A model generated the notes under the pieces. The model did not search any database, was not told the DNA's origin, and saw only the letters and a program-made list of their open reading frames with translations. Shown here one piece after another: positions 1 through 12,514 of a DNA stretch of 64,000 bases. Where the stretch lies: positions 179,204,428 to 179,268,427 of the forward strand of contig OX457056.1 in NCBI GenBank assembly GCA_949752795.1. Reading direction: 5' to 3'. The translations under genes and the position numbers were made by a program. Each line of letters opens with the position of its first letter. Within the stretch, counting starts at the first letter, position 1. Origin of the DNA: Hyperoodon ampullatus. Lineage: Eukaryota; Chordata; Mammalia; Artiodactyla; Ziphiidae.

Positions 1-735
1 AAATGCTAAGTATTGGAAATTTCTATTCCACTCCCCCTGGCCTCTATTTGTCCTACCTGCAGGGGTATATAAAGGGTGTGGTGGTGGGAGCAGTTACCCC
101 TCTGGGGAGAAGGATTTTGTCACTGACATTGAGTTTGGGAACACAGCGGTCATAAAAACCAGATCAACTTTCAGTCAATTTTAGTATTGTTTTTAAATTC
201 CCTGAAGACAGCTTCCTCCCTTGCTATGTACAGCCAGGGCAGACTTCCACATGGCTCCACCTTCGATACCTGGGCATCACTGACCTTGCTCACTAGTAAA
301 CATAGCCAATCCTAGATCCTAAAATCCTAGTGGTCTTAGGATCAGACCACTTAGACTGGCACATCCTCCCCCTAAGCTGTGAATCAATGGGGAACTGCAA
401 AAATAGAGGTGTCGCATGAACAAGGGGAGAAGCTAAGAGCTCATCATCCTCATAGTATTATAAAAATCCTTCAGAAAAGCAAAAACACTTTAGGGCCAAC
501 AGAGATTTCTGGTGGACCCAGAGTTCTCACTATGGTAGCAAATGTGGTTTGGGGGGTGATGCTGGTTTTCAAACCTTCATAGATGTTCATCTACTTACTT
601 CTAGACCATTTCACTTGGCTTTTCCCCTCAGGACCAATAAAGAATCTGCTATATGGATCCTTAGGGTTTCACCCTTTTCCTCAGGGGGCCTGTCCTTCGC
701 AAAAGAAAAGAAATCATAAAAACAAAGAATTGGAG
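1..735. other. unique non-coding sequence, nothing recognised
   Basis: I see no repeat family, exon or RNA gene here. A TATA-like string (tatataaag) sits near 66-74, but no initiator, CpG-rich context or open frame supports a promoter. Confidence 0.5.
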
Positions 736-739
736 GTGG

Positions 740-955
740 TTGAAAGGACTCTGAAATAAAAGAAAGGAGATCCAGTTTCTAATCCTGGCTCTCCATTTCA
801 CTAACTGGGTGACTATGGGAATTGTCTACTTTCCTCTTAGCTTCAAAGATATGGGGGCATAAATACTTGCTTAAATCATCAGCAAGTGAGAAAATAATCG
901 ATGGAACATATTTAGAAATTTATACCAATTAACAAAATATGATACCAATTAACAA
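740..955 (+). mobile_element. MIR SINE (ancient tRNA-derived)
   Basis: The sense MIR order is recognisable: a 'tcctggctctccatttcactaa' type core, then 'ctgggtgactatggg', then a pyrimidine 'tttcctctta' block and a degenerate AT-rich tail. It is strongly diverged, with no visible target duplication, as expected for a mammal-wide fossil. Confidence 0.65.
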
Positions 956-961
956 AATCAC

Positions 962-1002
962 TATCATCATCATCACCATCATCACCACCATCATCGTCAT
1001 TA
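962..1002. repeat. (ATC)n microsatellite
   Basis: Imperfect trinucleotide repeat of atc/acc units lying directly after the MIR tail, where A-rich SINE tails often seed microsatellites. Confidence 0.85.
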
Positions 1003-1369
1003 TACAAGATTCAGAATATTAAAATTAGTATATTTTGAGAAATCAAACTCTAAATTTTCTGAGTCCAATCTCCATAATGTAGCCACGAGGAAAACTGAGC
1101 AAGAGAATTTAGTCCAAAACATGGAATATGGAATCAGAAAGACAAGGACTCAAATCATGATCTATTAGTTGTATAGTATCATAATATTACTACACTTGGC
1201 ATCAGTTGCCAAATTCGCATAAGGAAAATAATTCTTTTTTCACAACAGTGACATAAAGAAATGAAATTGGAGTAATTATATCTCTTGTTGTAGCATGCAG
1301 ATTTTTCTCTTTCATGTAGTTTAGGTGGGATTGTTCCCAGTCCATCCACCAGAGATAGAGGGACCAAGC

Positions 1370-1790
1370 CTAAACCAATCACTGCTGTTTATATCCTAGG
1401 TCATAATGACCGGATCAAGTATGGACATATAACCTGACTTGACCCAAAGAACAGTGCATCCAAAACTTTCAGTGAGAAAGAGACCCTCCCCTTCTTCCTT
1501 CTGTTGTTTCTGGGAGGTTGATACTCTATAAGCTCAGAACTATGACTATCATCTTGCCACCTCAAATGGAGAGCCTACCTGAGTGTGGAGGTAATACAAG
1601 GAAAACAGAGCTGGGAGATGAGATATGTGTTTTGAATGATCTCACAGATTCAGCCATCCTAAGTCATCTCTTCTCTGGTATTTTCAGCTATATGTACTAT
1701 TGCTTCCCATCTATTTAAAATGTAAGATATTTTAGATTGGATTTCTCTTAATTGCAACAGAAAGAGAAATAACTAATGAAGTAACTAGAA
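1370..1790 (+). mobile_element. possible ancient LTR-like repeat, family not assigned
   Basis: The right end ('attgcaacagaaagag..taactaat') resembles the end shared by several old mammalian LTR-type repeats, and the text upstream (ggtcataatgaccggatc, gacttgacccaaagaac) has the same flavour. I cannot name the family and see no target duplication. It may be something else. Confidence 0.35.
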
Positions 1791-4218
1791 TTAGAAGTAG
1801 ACTGTTGAAAGGGATAACCCCTAATATAGTATTGGCTGTATCACTGGAAGATCATGGGAACCCCTCCATCACCTGATGGAAAGTTGTCTACTCATATCAT
1901 GCAGATGTGAACCATTCAAGCTCACTTATATCCTGGGAATTAGGCTATACACCTACACAGGCTAGAGGGTTAAGTGATCTCATGAGAAAAAAATAAATTG
2001 CAGGACATTAGCCTCTGTGTCTCTCAGTCTTCAGTAAGGTTACATTTGTTTTGAATATCTTAGAGAAGAAACCAAAATGGAAACCATTAAGCTCCGGCAT
2101 AAGAACACTGAAGGCTAAAGCTTAGGAGGCAGAAACCCCTAGTGAAAGCTTTATATTCAAGTATACATGGAGAGAAGACTGGGAGTAGCAGGGACAAGTT
2201 TGCAGTGGCTCAATTCCTAAGTCTGATGTTGCTCAACTTGCAGCCTCCATGCCTACCTGGGGTGGGGCGGGGAGGGGTGTCCCCAAACTTTTCCCTGCTC
2301 GGTTATCTGCTGAAGTGCTTTCTAGACAGGCCTTTTTCTAAATCCCAGTTGATGAAAGTTTTGTCTTCAAAATTACCACCTTAGCAGACACACATCATAC
2401 AGATACACACCATTCTGGGGTCCACTCAGGACCCATGGAAACAGACCAAGACAAGTACAGGGAGCTCATTCCCTTTCAGGAATTCAGCCAGGGGGTCACC
2501 AGGGAATTGTGCTGAACTCCCATGTGCCATAGACATTCAGTCTAAATCACTGATGAATTTGAAATACAGGCAGTTGAAGTAAGTTTACTGCAGCATCCAG
2601 GGAGAGGAGAAAACAAAAATGTCCAGTAAAAGGCAATATAGTTACAGGTTCAATCATGGCCAATCTTGAAGACAAACCAGATTAAGTGTTCTGATGCAAC
2701 AAAGGAGATTTTTTGAAGGACTTTACTAAATATGGAGAAACAATGACTGACATCTGCCACATTTTAATCTTCTGAAATTTGGTTGCAATGGAATGTTGGC
2801 TCCCAGGATAAGCAAGTAGAACTACCTAGAATCCTGGCTTTTGGCCACTTACTATTGTCCATGTGATGTGCGAGTCTTTTTACCACCACTACTCCCAGTT
2901 GAGTCGCTTCTTCCATTATGAGATGGTACATAACAGATCACATGGCAGACCTAGATCTATGCCTTTTCTCAGCCCAACCCCAGGACTGGTCAACAGAGAA
3001 GATTAAGGGGGAACATTAGTAGCTGGGCTCTTGAAGGTGTGAGCATAATCTCTGCTTAGCTTTTTCAGAGAGCTGAGGGCAAGAGTTGCACAGATTGCTG
3101 TGCAGTTCCCTTCTTGCCTCCTTGCTTCCCGAGTCTGAGGCCACACCATGGGATGGGTCAGAGGTCTGTGTTTCTTCCCTTGTGGTCTGTGCAGGGCCAT
3201 ATCACAAGTCGTTCCCCACCCCCCCCAAAAAATTGTTATACTGCACCTTTGTTTGTTTTTAATCCATTTCTCTTTGAGGGGAAAAAGTAACCTTAGAAAC
3301 ATTTGCTTTCAGTGCCAGTGGGATCAAGGAAAATCACTCAGCACACATACATCTTCCTTTCATCTCTGATTTAGCTTTGGAGGACTAAACAAGCTTTGTC
3401 CAAGACTGCAGGAGCCAGGCCTGGACTCCAGGTGCTCTTGATTACTAGCTCAGTGCACTTTGCATCTGTTGTCATGACCTCCTGCTACGACTGTCTTTAA
3501 TAACAATGCTTATGTCGGGTCATGCTGCTCCCCATCAGGAAGAAGTTCCACCCATGCTCTCCAGGCAAGGAGGAGCCTGGGCTCGGAACCTGTGCTAAGT
3601 CTCTGGGTCAACAGAGGGGCCTGGACATCAGGCCCAGTCAATTGATGTATCTGAAGCTGAGGGGACAATCCGAGTGGACTACACAGGGAGAAATCAACCC
3701 CAGGCCCCAATCCTGAAAGGCTCATCAAAAAAGGGAAATCTTGCTGCTGATAGTAGTTTCTAGAGAAATCCGACAGGGGTCAGTGGATCCTTTGATGTTT
3801 TCATTCACTTTCATCTGTGAAGTGAAGGAGACGGATCAACAATGAGGGGGAGATGCTTCTAGGCCAGCTGAAGCAGACATTCCAGGCCAGCCAGCCACCA
3901 GGAGACCCCTTTGGTTACCATGGAAACAGCTGTGTGAAGCCGAAGAGTAACTTTAACTCAGTTTAAATGCAAATTCTACAGGTAATTAAGAGGCAAACCA
4001 CAGTAAGAACATTACAGGAGATATATAGTCACTAGAAAGCTAATAAATGCCTGCCTTGAAATGGATATAATGAAAAATTTGACAGTTTGTCTCAGCAAGA
4101 GATGCTGTCTCTATAAAACCTCCGCTGTTTCTATCTTCCCTCCAGTTTTGGAAACTGTCATTCTACGGGTGCCTTTTTTTTAAAAAAATAATAAAAAAAC
4201 TAAGACTTGCAATGGTTT
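1791..4218. other. unique non-coding sequence
   Basis: No exon, RNA gene or confident repeat was seen. The short open frames are neither conserved-looking nor bounded by splice signals I can defend. The only discrete element of note is the palindromic X-box-like site at 3914-3927. Confidence 0.5.
3914..3927. promoter_or_regulatory. candidate RFX X-box
   Basis: The string gttaccatggaaac is close to the palindromic RFX consensus (GTTNCC-AT-GGNAAC), matching both half sites. RFX proteins bind such X-boxes at ciliary and other genes. No neighbouring promoter is visible, so function is inference only; a 14-base near-palindrome can also arise by chance. Confidence 0.35.
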
Positions 4219-4240
4219 AAAAAAAAAAAAAAAAAAAAAA
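4219..4240. repeat. A22 homopolymer
   Basis: Twenty-two uninterrupted A after 'aatggttt'. No SINE or L1 body is recognisable immediately upstream and no flanking duplication was found, so I do not call it a retroelement tail. Confidence 0.8.
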
Positions 4241-6544
4241 GCTCTTCTCATTAGCAGGTGTCTCCTATCTTCCCCAGAGCCTTCACTGGAGCCTTTCATG
4301 AGCTGGAGTTCCGTCAACATTTCAGCTTCAATTTTCCTGTTGCTGCTGAAGAATCAATTGGTTTGAAGGGGAAATCTTTTCTTCTTTTTGTTTTCCCTCA
4401 GACTTGTTCGTTGGTGTGAACATGCACGTGGGCTCCTCAATGAAGAGGCCCTAGATGTTCAGCTCACCTGTCCCAACAGCGCCTCCATAGGCCTCGGGTA
4501 CTTTCCCAAGTACCAGGCTTGGCAGGCTCATCTCAATAAGCTCAAGTGAGAGAGGAGGAGAGGGTCCAATTAGGGCATGTTGGGACTGGGAATGGAGACT
4601 TTCCCGACTTGCTCCCCTCCAGATGAATGGTCTGAATTAGGGCTGAAATGGCAGCACGCCCGGCCTGTGTGGCTCTACTTGAAAAAAGCAGCAGCTCCTT
4701 AATTAGGGTTTCATTGCCTTTTGATGCCTACACACCTAATATGGGGCACTTGACTCCGAGTGGAAGGGGCTGTGATTGCTGAGAGAACAGCTCTCAGCAC
4801 GTTCCACCCCTACGGGGTAGGCTCCCACCCCTACGGCCGCTTTGCATAGGTGTGAGTCTTGCTTCTCCTGAGGCCTCTCCCAGCAGAGACCTTGGCCAGT
4901 TTCTGCCTCACTGTTGTTAAATCCACATTTTAAATTTCATGTATTGGAGCTGGCCACTTTTAGAGTAAAATTGAAGAGGTTGGGTTTTTAGAGTTGAATA
5001 CGAATGTAGGGATGGAGAGGAGTGCTTTTTTTTTTTAACTCCCTGCTTAGCAATCTCATTATTTATATCTGCATAATTAAAATTAAAAAGGAATCATAGG
5101 AACTAAGAGCTGGAAGAGACACTGGAGTGTATCCAGCCTATGGTTTCTTAATTTGGGACCCATATATTAGTGTCAAGGTAATCATAAACACACTGCAAAG
5201 GAGGAGGCTGCCTACTGCTGATATCAGGAGCTAAAATCAATTTGTAACATTAAAAAAAATTAAGAAGGTGAAGAACAAATGCTATGTTATGACATTTAGT
5301 GCAAACAGGTGGTCCTGCTTGTGAACTCTTGGATGAATGAATGACTCAAACCATGTGACTGAGGCTTCACTAGTCCTCTAAAGACACTTTTTGTCTAGTG
5401 CCATCTCATCTCTCCTTACCCCTATCAGGCAGAAAAATGAATAAATACATTAGTAAATGAAAAGAGAAAAGGAAAACAAAATGAGAAATAAGCGAGAAAA
5501 CTAGAAATATGGATTTGGCTTTGGCATATCATGGATGCCCTTCTATGATCATGACAGTTTGGGACAAAAATCTTCTCATCCACAGGGCACACTGTGACTG
5601 GGAGAGTCCACATGGCAAATTCATGGATGAAAGACCCTAAGTGAAATATTCAGAGCTGGCCCCAGCAAAGATGTTGCCTTCCCCCCAAGTAGCAAACAAT
5701 GTCTTGAGTTGACAGATCTCACAACCGTGTGTACAGTGAGGTTTCCCACCCATGTTAGGCCACGGGTACTGGAAAAAGAAGCATCCTTTGATGGAGCTGC
5801 AAATGTACCCCAGGGGAATCAGAGCTCCCCCCACTGGAGCCTCCAGTCTGCCTCCAACAACAGGGGGGGCATGCTCACCACTTCTATGCACCCCAGAGCC
5901 TGGCTTGGAATTTCTTTTCTCAACTTTTTGACCCTTTTCCTAATATGACCCCAAATACTTTAATCACCCTTGAAACAAATAAACAGTTCCCCCATTTACT
6001 TGATATCTGTGTAATCCAAGAGGCATGAGCACATACTGAGTCTCCTACTTCCTAGAGCCAGTCCCCTCTAGGGCATGGCTGTATAGTCCAGCCACCATCA
6101 TCTGTGCAAGTAGTGGGATGCCTGCTTTAAAGATCCTTTTAGGAAGAAAAATGGACTGGTAATGCACCTGAAAGTGTAAAAAACAGTTCCAAGTAAGTAA
6201 TGACAATAGAAGTTAAGGAATAATGACAACTTATGACAAGCCTTAATGACAGAGGAACATCCTAAACCCAGCCTGCCTGCAATCCAGTTCCAGGATGAGG
6301 ATGGAATAGCCAGTGAAGGAGCTTTGATTTGGGAGGATGGGTGTGTGTGAAGGCTCTTACTTCCTTGCCCCTAAATGACCCACCAAGCCCTAACGGTAAA
6401 GGGCCTTGACCCAAAACCAGGTAAAGCAAATGGACACTGTGTCATCTGTGCAGGTGAGAGGTATGTTAACCTTTGAGAGCTGAGTATGTTTCTAGGAATA
6501 GTGGATTAGAAACCAATGAAGCTCCTAAACCTCATTCAAGCATA
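4241..6544. other. unique sequence, nothing firmly recognised
   Basis: No gene signal. Around 5090-5160 the phrase 'gaatcataggaactaagagctggaag' resembles a common ancient mammalian repeat, but it is too degraded to assign. Confidence 0.45.
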
Positions 6545-6700
6545 GATCTCTCAACCTCACCTCTACTTCAGTCTTGTCATCTGCCAGATGGGGATACTAT
6601 TATTTGTCAGTTTGTTTTATGGACCAAATAAAGTAACACAAGTAGAGACTTGATCCCAGTACCTAATACTCACTTAAGTACTCAATAGAGGGCAGTTCAT
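6545..6700 (+). mobile_element. MIR SINE fragment
   Basis: The sense MIR 3' half is recognisable: 'cttgtcatctgccagatggggatactatta', then a tail ending in a 'ctcaatagaggg' type motif. Confidence 0.65.
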
Positions 6701-7874
6701 CTCTTTCTCTACCTAGATCTCTTGAAATACCCCACTAAAGAGCACCGGAAAGCAGTAATTGGGAAGGATTGCTTTTTTGACTAAGAAGACCCTCTCTGGA
6801 GGCTCCAATTACGTTAAGAGGGTTTTTATTTTTTATGACAAAAATTAATTTTCAATTACCTCTATTTGAAGATAAACTGGTGAAAGAATTCCGAAGAGAT
6901 GGCAGAAAAAGATGAAAAACAAGGAATCTATTCCCCCTAATGCTCATCATTATTACTGTTAAATCATCTAATTCAAGGAGTTTTCAATAGCAACAGCAGT
7001 AGTGGCAGCAATTACAGGGAGTAACAAGGGCTCCCAGGAATGGAAGGCACATGACATTCTCCTTTCATCTGCGCTGCTCCCACAGCATCAGAGGACTGTC
7101 TCTGTGCCCAACCATGCCTCATCGTTGTAGTTAAACCTGCTCCTGTACCTGGTCTGTGCTACCACTGACAGTCTAGGAGACCATCTAAAAACACCTGAGC
7201 CCCTGGGGCAGGTGTCAGAAGCAGCTCCCACCCCTCATCCATCTGTGATCTGAGTAGAGTTCCCAGTGCAGCCAGACAGTGATGATGTCTCTGGGGCTTT
7301 CTCCTTGAGGCTTCCAGAACCATCTCTCCAGCCCCAGTCCTGGGAAGTACCCTATGCTTCCAGCTACACTAGACAGGAGAGTGAAAGCACTCAAGCTTCC
7401 ACCTGCTACTTTCTGCATCTGTGTCAAGGTGAGGCACTGTCAGCCCTGAGGTGTAGGAGAAAGAAAAAAATGCATCTTCTCCCACTCACTGACTTCTCTT
7501 TTAGGACTAGACCCATGCAGGCTGGGAACAAGCTTTCAAGCAGCTCCTTAAGACCACTAGGGAAGGATGAAGATCAGCACATCACACAAAGTACAAAATC
7601 CTGGCACTTGTCAACAAAATGTGAATGCACGGGCAATGCAACCAACCAAATAAAAATGAGATTGAAATAATTAGAAAGTGGCTTCACAGAGAACCCAATG
7701 CTGGCATAAAAGATAAACTTAAGAAAAATAGTTCACAGACAAGCCCCTCATCACTCTAAAGATCCTTCGTGTTCCCTAGTATGGTAGGCAGGCCTCCATT
7801 AAAGCCCTGTTGTTCTGGGGATTTGTGCACATGTGTTTTCACTATTAAGATCCTAAACACCAACAATAACCTTA
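6701..7874. other. unique sequence, nothing recognised
   Basis: The longest open frame (134 codons from 7266) has no recognisable domain, and the stretch has no CpG island or splice context I can defend. Confidence 0.5.
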
Positions 7875-7879
7875 GTTAT

Positions 7880-8235
7880 TGTAATGGACTGAATGTTTGT
7901 GTCCCAACAAAATTCCTATGTGGAAACTCTAAATGTGATGGTATTTGGAAGTGGGACCCTTGGGAGGTAAGTAGATTATGAGGGTGGGGCCCTCATGAAT
8001 GAGATTAGTGTCAGTATAAGAGGAGACCAGAGAGCTAGCTAGCTCTGCTCTCCACCATGTGAGGTTACAAGGAGCAGATGGCCATCTGCAAACCAGGAAG
8101 TGGGCCCTCACCAGACACAGGAACTGCTGATTCCTTAACCTTGGATGTTCCAGTCTCCAGAACTGTGAGAAATAATGTTTGTTGCTTACGCCACCCAGTC
8201 TATGGTAATTTGTTATAGCAGCCCAAAATAAGATA
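7880..8235 (+). mobile_element. solitary ERVL-MaLR LTR (MST/MLT1 type)
   Basis: The solo LTR begins 'tgtaatggactgaatg' and includes 'ggtggggccctcatgaatg', 'caccatgtgagg', 'ccagaactgtgagaaa' and 'ccacccagtctatgg', the landmark order of MaLR LTRs. A 5-bp duplication, gttat, flanks it at 7875-7879 and 8236-8240, the size expected for this class. No internal retroviral sequence is present, so it is a recombination-derived solo LTR. Confidence 0.85.
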
Positions 8236-8240
8236 GTTAT

Positions 8241-8345
8241 CTCTGAATCTCTAGCATCTGGTAGAGCCCCTAGTGGGCATGGATGTTTAGGACTGTTTAT
8301 TGAGTAAATGAACGAATTCCTGACTAAATAAATGAGTGAGTTAGA
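8241..8345 (+). mobile_element. probable L2 LINE 3' end
   Basis: The text 'ctagcatctggtagagcc...tttattgagtaaatgaacg' looks like the degenerate L2 3' terminus (cagtgcctgg...tcaataaatgtttgttgaatgaatg). It is short and diverged. Confidence 0.45.
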
Positions 8346-10111
8346 AAATGAATGACAAGACAGAACATGGAAATCTAGCCCCCAAATTGTCAGTATTACC
8401 AAGGATGAATATCAATAATTGCAGATCTAATAGAAGAAAACTTTGTAGAACTGCCAAGAAAATACTAAAAAGATCTGAGGTAAGAAATGGAGAGGGAGCA
8501 TCACATGCTGGACAAAGTTAATAATAAGAAAATATGCCAAGGCATATCCTAGGGGGAGGAGGGAAAAGCTTTCAACTTCAAAGATAAAGAAAGACTCCTG
8601 CAAGCTTTCAAGCCAAAAAGAAAAAAAAAAATCTTACATGCCATTCTTCAAAAAGATCCTTTGACTTCCAAGAATAAAACCCTGAGTGTTCCTAATTCAA
8701 AGAAGAAAATGGAGCAGCTGATCTTACAGACAGAGAAGGTTCTGAGAAGAGACTGTCTTTGTTTTGGCATAACCTGTTATCCCTGGGAATCATGGTCCTC
8801 TCCCACAGGACCTGCATCTTCGAAGTCTCCAGGCAGAGTGGCTGAGAACCAGCTGTCTCTGCCTTTGTGGGAGGAATGGGGGCCCCAATGCACCTTGTCA
8901 CAGCTCTGGAGTCTGGACTCCCACTGAGTTGCCAATTGCCCCAGGGAGGACAGCGAGAGGAACCAGCACAGTGCCCATGACTGTGCAGAAACAGTTAACA
9001 TCACAGGTCTCCACTGTGATCCCTGAAAAGGCCTGTTTGCAAGGTGGGACCTTGACCAGTGTCTGGGAACTTAGATTTCAGGAAAGTTCCCACCATAACC
9101 GGGTAAGAGTGGCTCACTGTGCCTAAGCTGTTTGTGTGAACAGTGTGGTGTGTGCTGAACAGCTGCTTTTCTTCTGGGCATCTGGAATTTGGGTACAATC
9201 CAGGCAGAGCCTGCCTATGTGATCAGTAAAAAATACTCTTTACTAAGTCTCTAATGAGCTTCCCTGGTTGGCAACTCTTCACACATGTTGCTTGGGGGAT
9301 GAAGTGTATCCTGTTTGATTCCAATGGGCAAGGACTCTATAAGCTTGAGGCTGGTCTCCCCCAGACCTTGCCTTTTGTGCATCTTCCCTTTGCTGAGTGT
9401 GCTTAGTTTCCTTTCCTCATAATAAATTATAGCCATGAGTAGAACTATGCACAAATCCTGTAGTCCTCCTAGCATATTCAGTCCCAAATCCCTGATCTAT
9501 CTACTCTAATAGATATGAATTATCTATTCATATGAATTGATCTAATAATTGTCTCCATCCAGGCAAATATAAGAAACTTTTAGAGTAACTTTTCATGAAA
9601 TTCTACAGGCAGGCAGACAGGCTGCTGAGCAGCATGGTAAGTGATAGGGGAACCAAGGAAAGGCAACCTCTGGGTCCCAGGGCTATTATGCAAAATACTT
9701 GGCAAGAGCGAGACCTGGAGATGATTCCTGAATGCTCCACCAACACGTCAGACAGATGCTTAACATTCTTCTTATCACCCCGGTGTCCTGCCGGGTCCTT
9801 GCCCATTCCTGCTGGGATGATAAAGAGCTTTACTGACCCTCTAAAGCACAGACATTTTTTTTCCAGCTGTGCCATCTGCTTGTTTTTCTTTTTACAGGCA
9901 GGCAGCAGAAAGGCTCATCTGTTGAGACATAGATGGGGCAGTGTGTGTGTGTTGCGGGGGACCGTCTGTGTGTGTTTGTGTTCATCTGCTTATGTGATGG
10001 GCAGAGGAGTTGCAGGGTGGGTGTGGGAGGGGAAGAACATAGGAAAAGCTTTCTGAGACACATGGAAAGATTAAGCCTCAGATGTTGCCTGAAGTGCACG
10101 TACACCAGTGC
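8346..10111. other. unique sequence with minor GT-rich stretch
   Basis: Nothing gene-like. A GT-rich patch lies at about 9940-9985. Open frames of up to 153 codons have no recognisable domains. Confidence 0.5.
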
Positions 10112-10141
10112 CAAGAACAAGAACAAGAACAAGAACAAGAG
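10112..10141. repeat. (CAAGAA)n hexamer microsatellite
   Basis: About five tandem copies of a six-base caagaa unit. It produces alternating QE/KN or LF strings in translated frames, which are artefacts of the repeat. Confidence 0.85.
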
Positions 10142-10614
10142 CATCAGCCTGCTCCTGCCCCATCACCCCTGCTAGGACTTCCCTACTGGGTTAGCTTTGC
10201 TCCAGTTCTAAGAGGAAAACCAAGGAAAGCCTCTGAAATCACCAGAAGTGGGATTCTGCATACTCATGCTTTTGCAAGTCAAAGCCGGGTGCCTCTGAGA
10301 TGAGAAAACACTGTTGCCCTTGGGATGGTCAAGGCACAGTACCCAACTTTCTCAATCGACCGGCCATTTTAACTCGTTACTTTGTGAGAACAGCTGCTGT
10401 CAATACCTGCCCAACAATGGGGACTGAAGGACCATTTTATCTTAGAAATCTAATATTACAGATTCAACAGACAGTCTATGTCCAGGGTTTGCCTGTATAA
10501 TCTGAAGCATCTCTGAAATATTCAAATTATTGATTTATACAATAATAGGTACTCAATTATGGTCATTGCTTTTCTATAGGTCTACAAGGAAAGACAGTTC
10601 TTTGACCTTCTTTT

Positions 10615-10785
10615 AATTGATAACAAATATTATTGAACATTTACTGCATATCCAGGCCTTCTGCTGATCCTAGTTAGGTAGTTCTCCAAAGAACTGACAC
10701 TCAGAGAGTATTGTAATGGTTGCAGCAATTAAGTGGAATGGTCATGGGTGGACCTCAAGTAAACCAGACTGCAAATCTGTGTTTT
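10615..10785 (-). mobile_element. MIR SINE fragment, antisense
   Basis: Antisense MIR order: 'attgaacatttactgcatatccagg', then a 'ctcagagag..' core, then 'gcagcaattaagtgg'. Diverged. Confidence 0.5.
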
Positions 10786-10796
10786 TTTCCCCTAGA

Positions 10797-10976
10797 GCAG
10801 AATTTCTAAACCTCAGCACTGCTGACATTTTGGGCCAGACAATGCTTTGTGTGGGAACAGTCTGTGCCTTGTAAGATGTTTAGTGGCATCCCTGGCCTCT
10901 ACCATGATATGACAGTAGTAGCATCTCTCTAGTTAAGACAATCAAAAAATTCCCAGACGTCACCAAGTATCCTCGA
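10797..10976 (+). mobile_element. MER20 (hAT-Charlie MITE)
   Basis: Reads 'tttctaaacctcagcactgctgacattttgggcc', then 'gggaacagtctgtgccttgtaagatgtttag' and 'atccctggcctctacc', the MER20 order. It is a non-autonomous DNA transposon fossil about 180 bp long with a degraded right half. Confidence 0.75.
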
Positions 10977-11050
10977 GGAGGGGAGGTAAGCTCTACCCCC
11001 CTCCTCTATCCCTACCTTACTGAGAGTCCTATAACAAGTTACCTCTAAAG

Positions 11051-11222
11051 CCTTGCTACTTAAAGTGTGGTCCAGGGACCAGCAGCTTCAGCATCAGTAT
11101 CCCCTAAGAGCTTATTAAAAATGCAGAATCTCATGCCTCTTCTCAGTCCTACTGAACCAGAATGTGCATTTCAACCAGCTCTCCAACGTGATCCCAGTGC
11201 ACATTAAAGTTTGAGAAGTGCC
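11051..11222 (+). mobile_element. MER5A (hAT-Charlie MITE)
   Basis: 'cttaaagtgtggtccaggga', 'ccagcagcttcagcatcag', 'aaaaatgcagaatctca', 'cctactgaaccagaa' and 'aaagtttgagaag' follow the MER5A order from end to end. Non-autonomous, about 170 bp. Confidence 0.75.
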
Positions 11223-12514
11223 GTTCCAAGGTACCTTGTAGTCAGTTGTTCCCCCAGATTTTCCTGGACAAATTCAGTCTCTGAAAGTGAGATTCCTAGC
11301 AGAATGCTCATAGATTGAATTATACTGTTTCAATTCAAAGGCTGAAAGATTTTTGTCAAAAGATCATAAGTTTTTAAACTACCCTTGGTTACCACAGTAT
11401 TTTTCTAAAAGTAACCACCCTGGGATAGGGAAAATAGGGCCCTAGGCTTTAATCAATGTATCCATTCATTTATTAATTATTGTCAAGAAAGTTTACTGCA
11501 CAGGGCACTAGAGACATGGGGTGTACAGTAGCCTGCGTTGCCATCTGGAAGCCCAGCCACACTCCACGATGCCCAGCATGAATCTCAGTTGCTGGATGCA
11601 GATATTTCTCTGCTTTTCTTTGGCCTCAGCCCATTGTTCATAGTCTACACATTTCTGAGAGTGCAATCTGGATTCATTGTATCTGCCAGAACCTTCTGTG
11701 CAGGAATCTTGACTTTGTCTATTAATCTGCTTGAAATGCACAGTAAGGGCCAGCCAATAACCTTAAGGTCAATGACTGTCTGATTCACAATGAGAAAGGT
11801 TTAGTCCACCATCCACTGCCCTAGAAAAGTGCTGGGGAGGGCTTGGGTTTGGAAATCAGGGCTGTTCTCTTTCCCCTACCAATAATTTGACAGCAACATG
11901 TTGAGCCTGGTAACTTCACTATCTATTAATGCCAGATTATTTAAAAAATTTTAAATGACATTTAGAGTAAAGAGAAGGAAACAACACCCTTAGCATCATA
12001 AGGCCACTGTTACCCTTTCTACAGCATTTAGGACAAAGATGAGGCTAGATGGTCTTCAGAATACAATTTACTCTCATAAAAAATATAATATTTTCAGGCA
12101 CAGCCCATGCTGTGGGCTTAGAAGTCCCCCGACCACTACCAAATTTCCTGTCCAGAGCTCAGTCAGAGTCAACAGAACTGAGACAAGAGACCATTCTCTC
12201 CCTGCCACGGACAGAAACTTAGCAGACTAAATTCTGAGGCTCTGGAACTTACAGGCCATAAGAGGACCTGAAGACGAGAAAGAACTGCTGGCATGAACCG
12301 GAGGGATAGTGTGTCAGGGCCATGGGAGACGGAGCACCAGACAGGGAGGGCTGCAAGGAAGGGAGATACGGGTAGAGAAGAGAAAACGGGAGATCCAGGG
12401 AAGGACGGGGCATTTCAGGGTGATGGCAGCGAAGGTTTCTGTCCCTTGGGAAGGTCAAGGCAGAATACAGACACAACACTCACCTTGCATGGCCATGCAA
12501 ATATTTCACTATGT
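11223..12514. other. unique sequence, nothing recognised
   Basis: No repeat or gene I can defend. Short open frames on both strands around 11.5-11.8 kb overlap each other and look like chance. Confidence 0.5.

Noticed and set aside
60..80. TATA box at the window start
   Set aside because: Isolated tatataaag in AT-rich sequence with no exon or other promoter signal.
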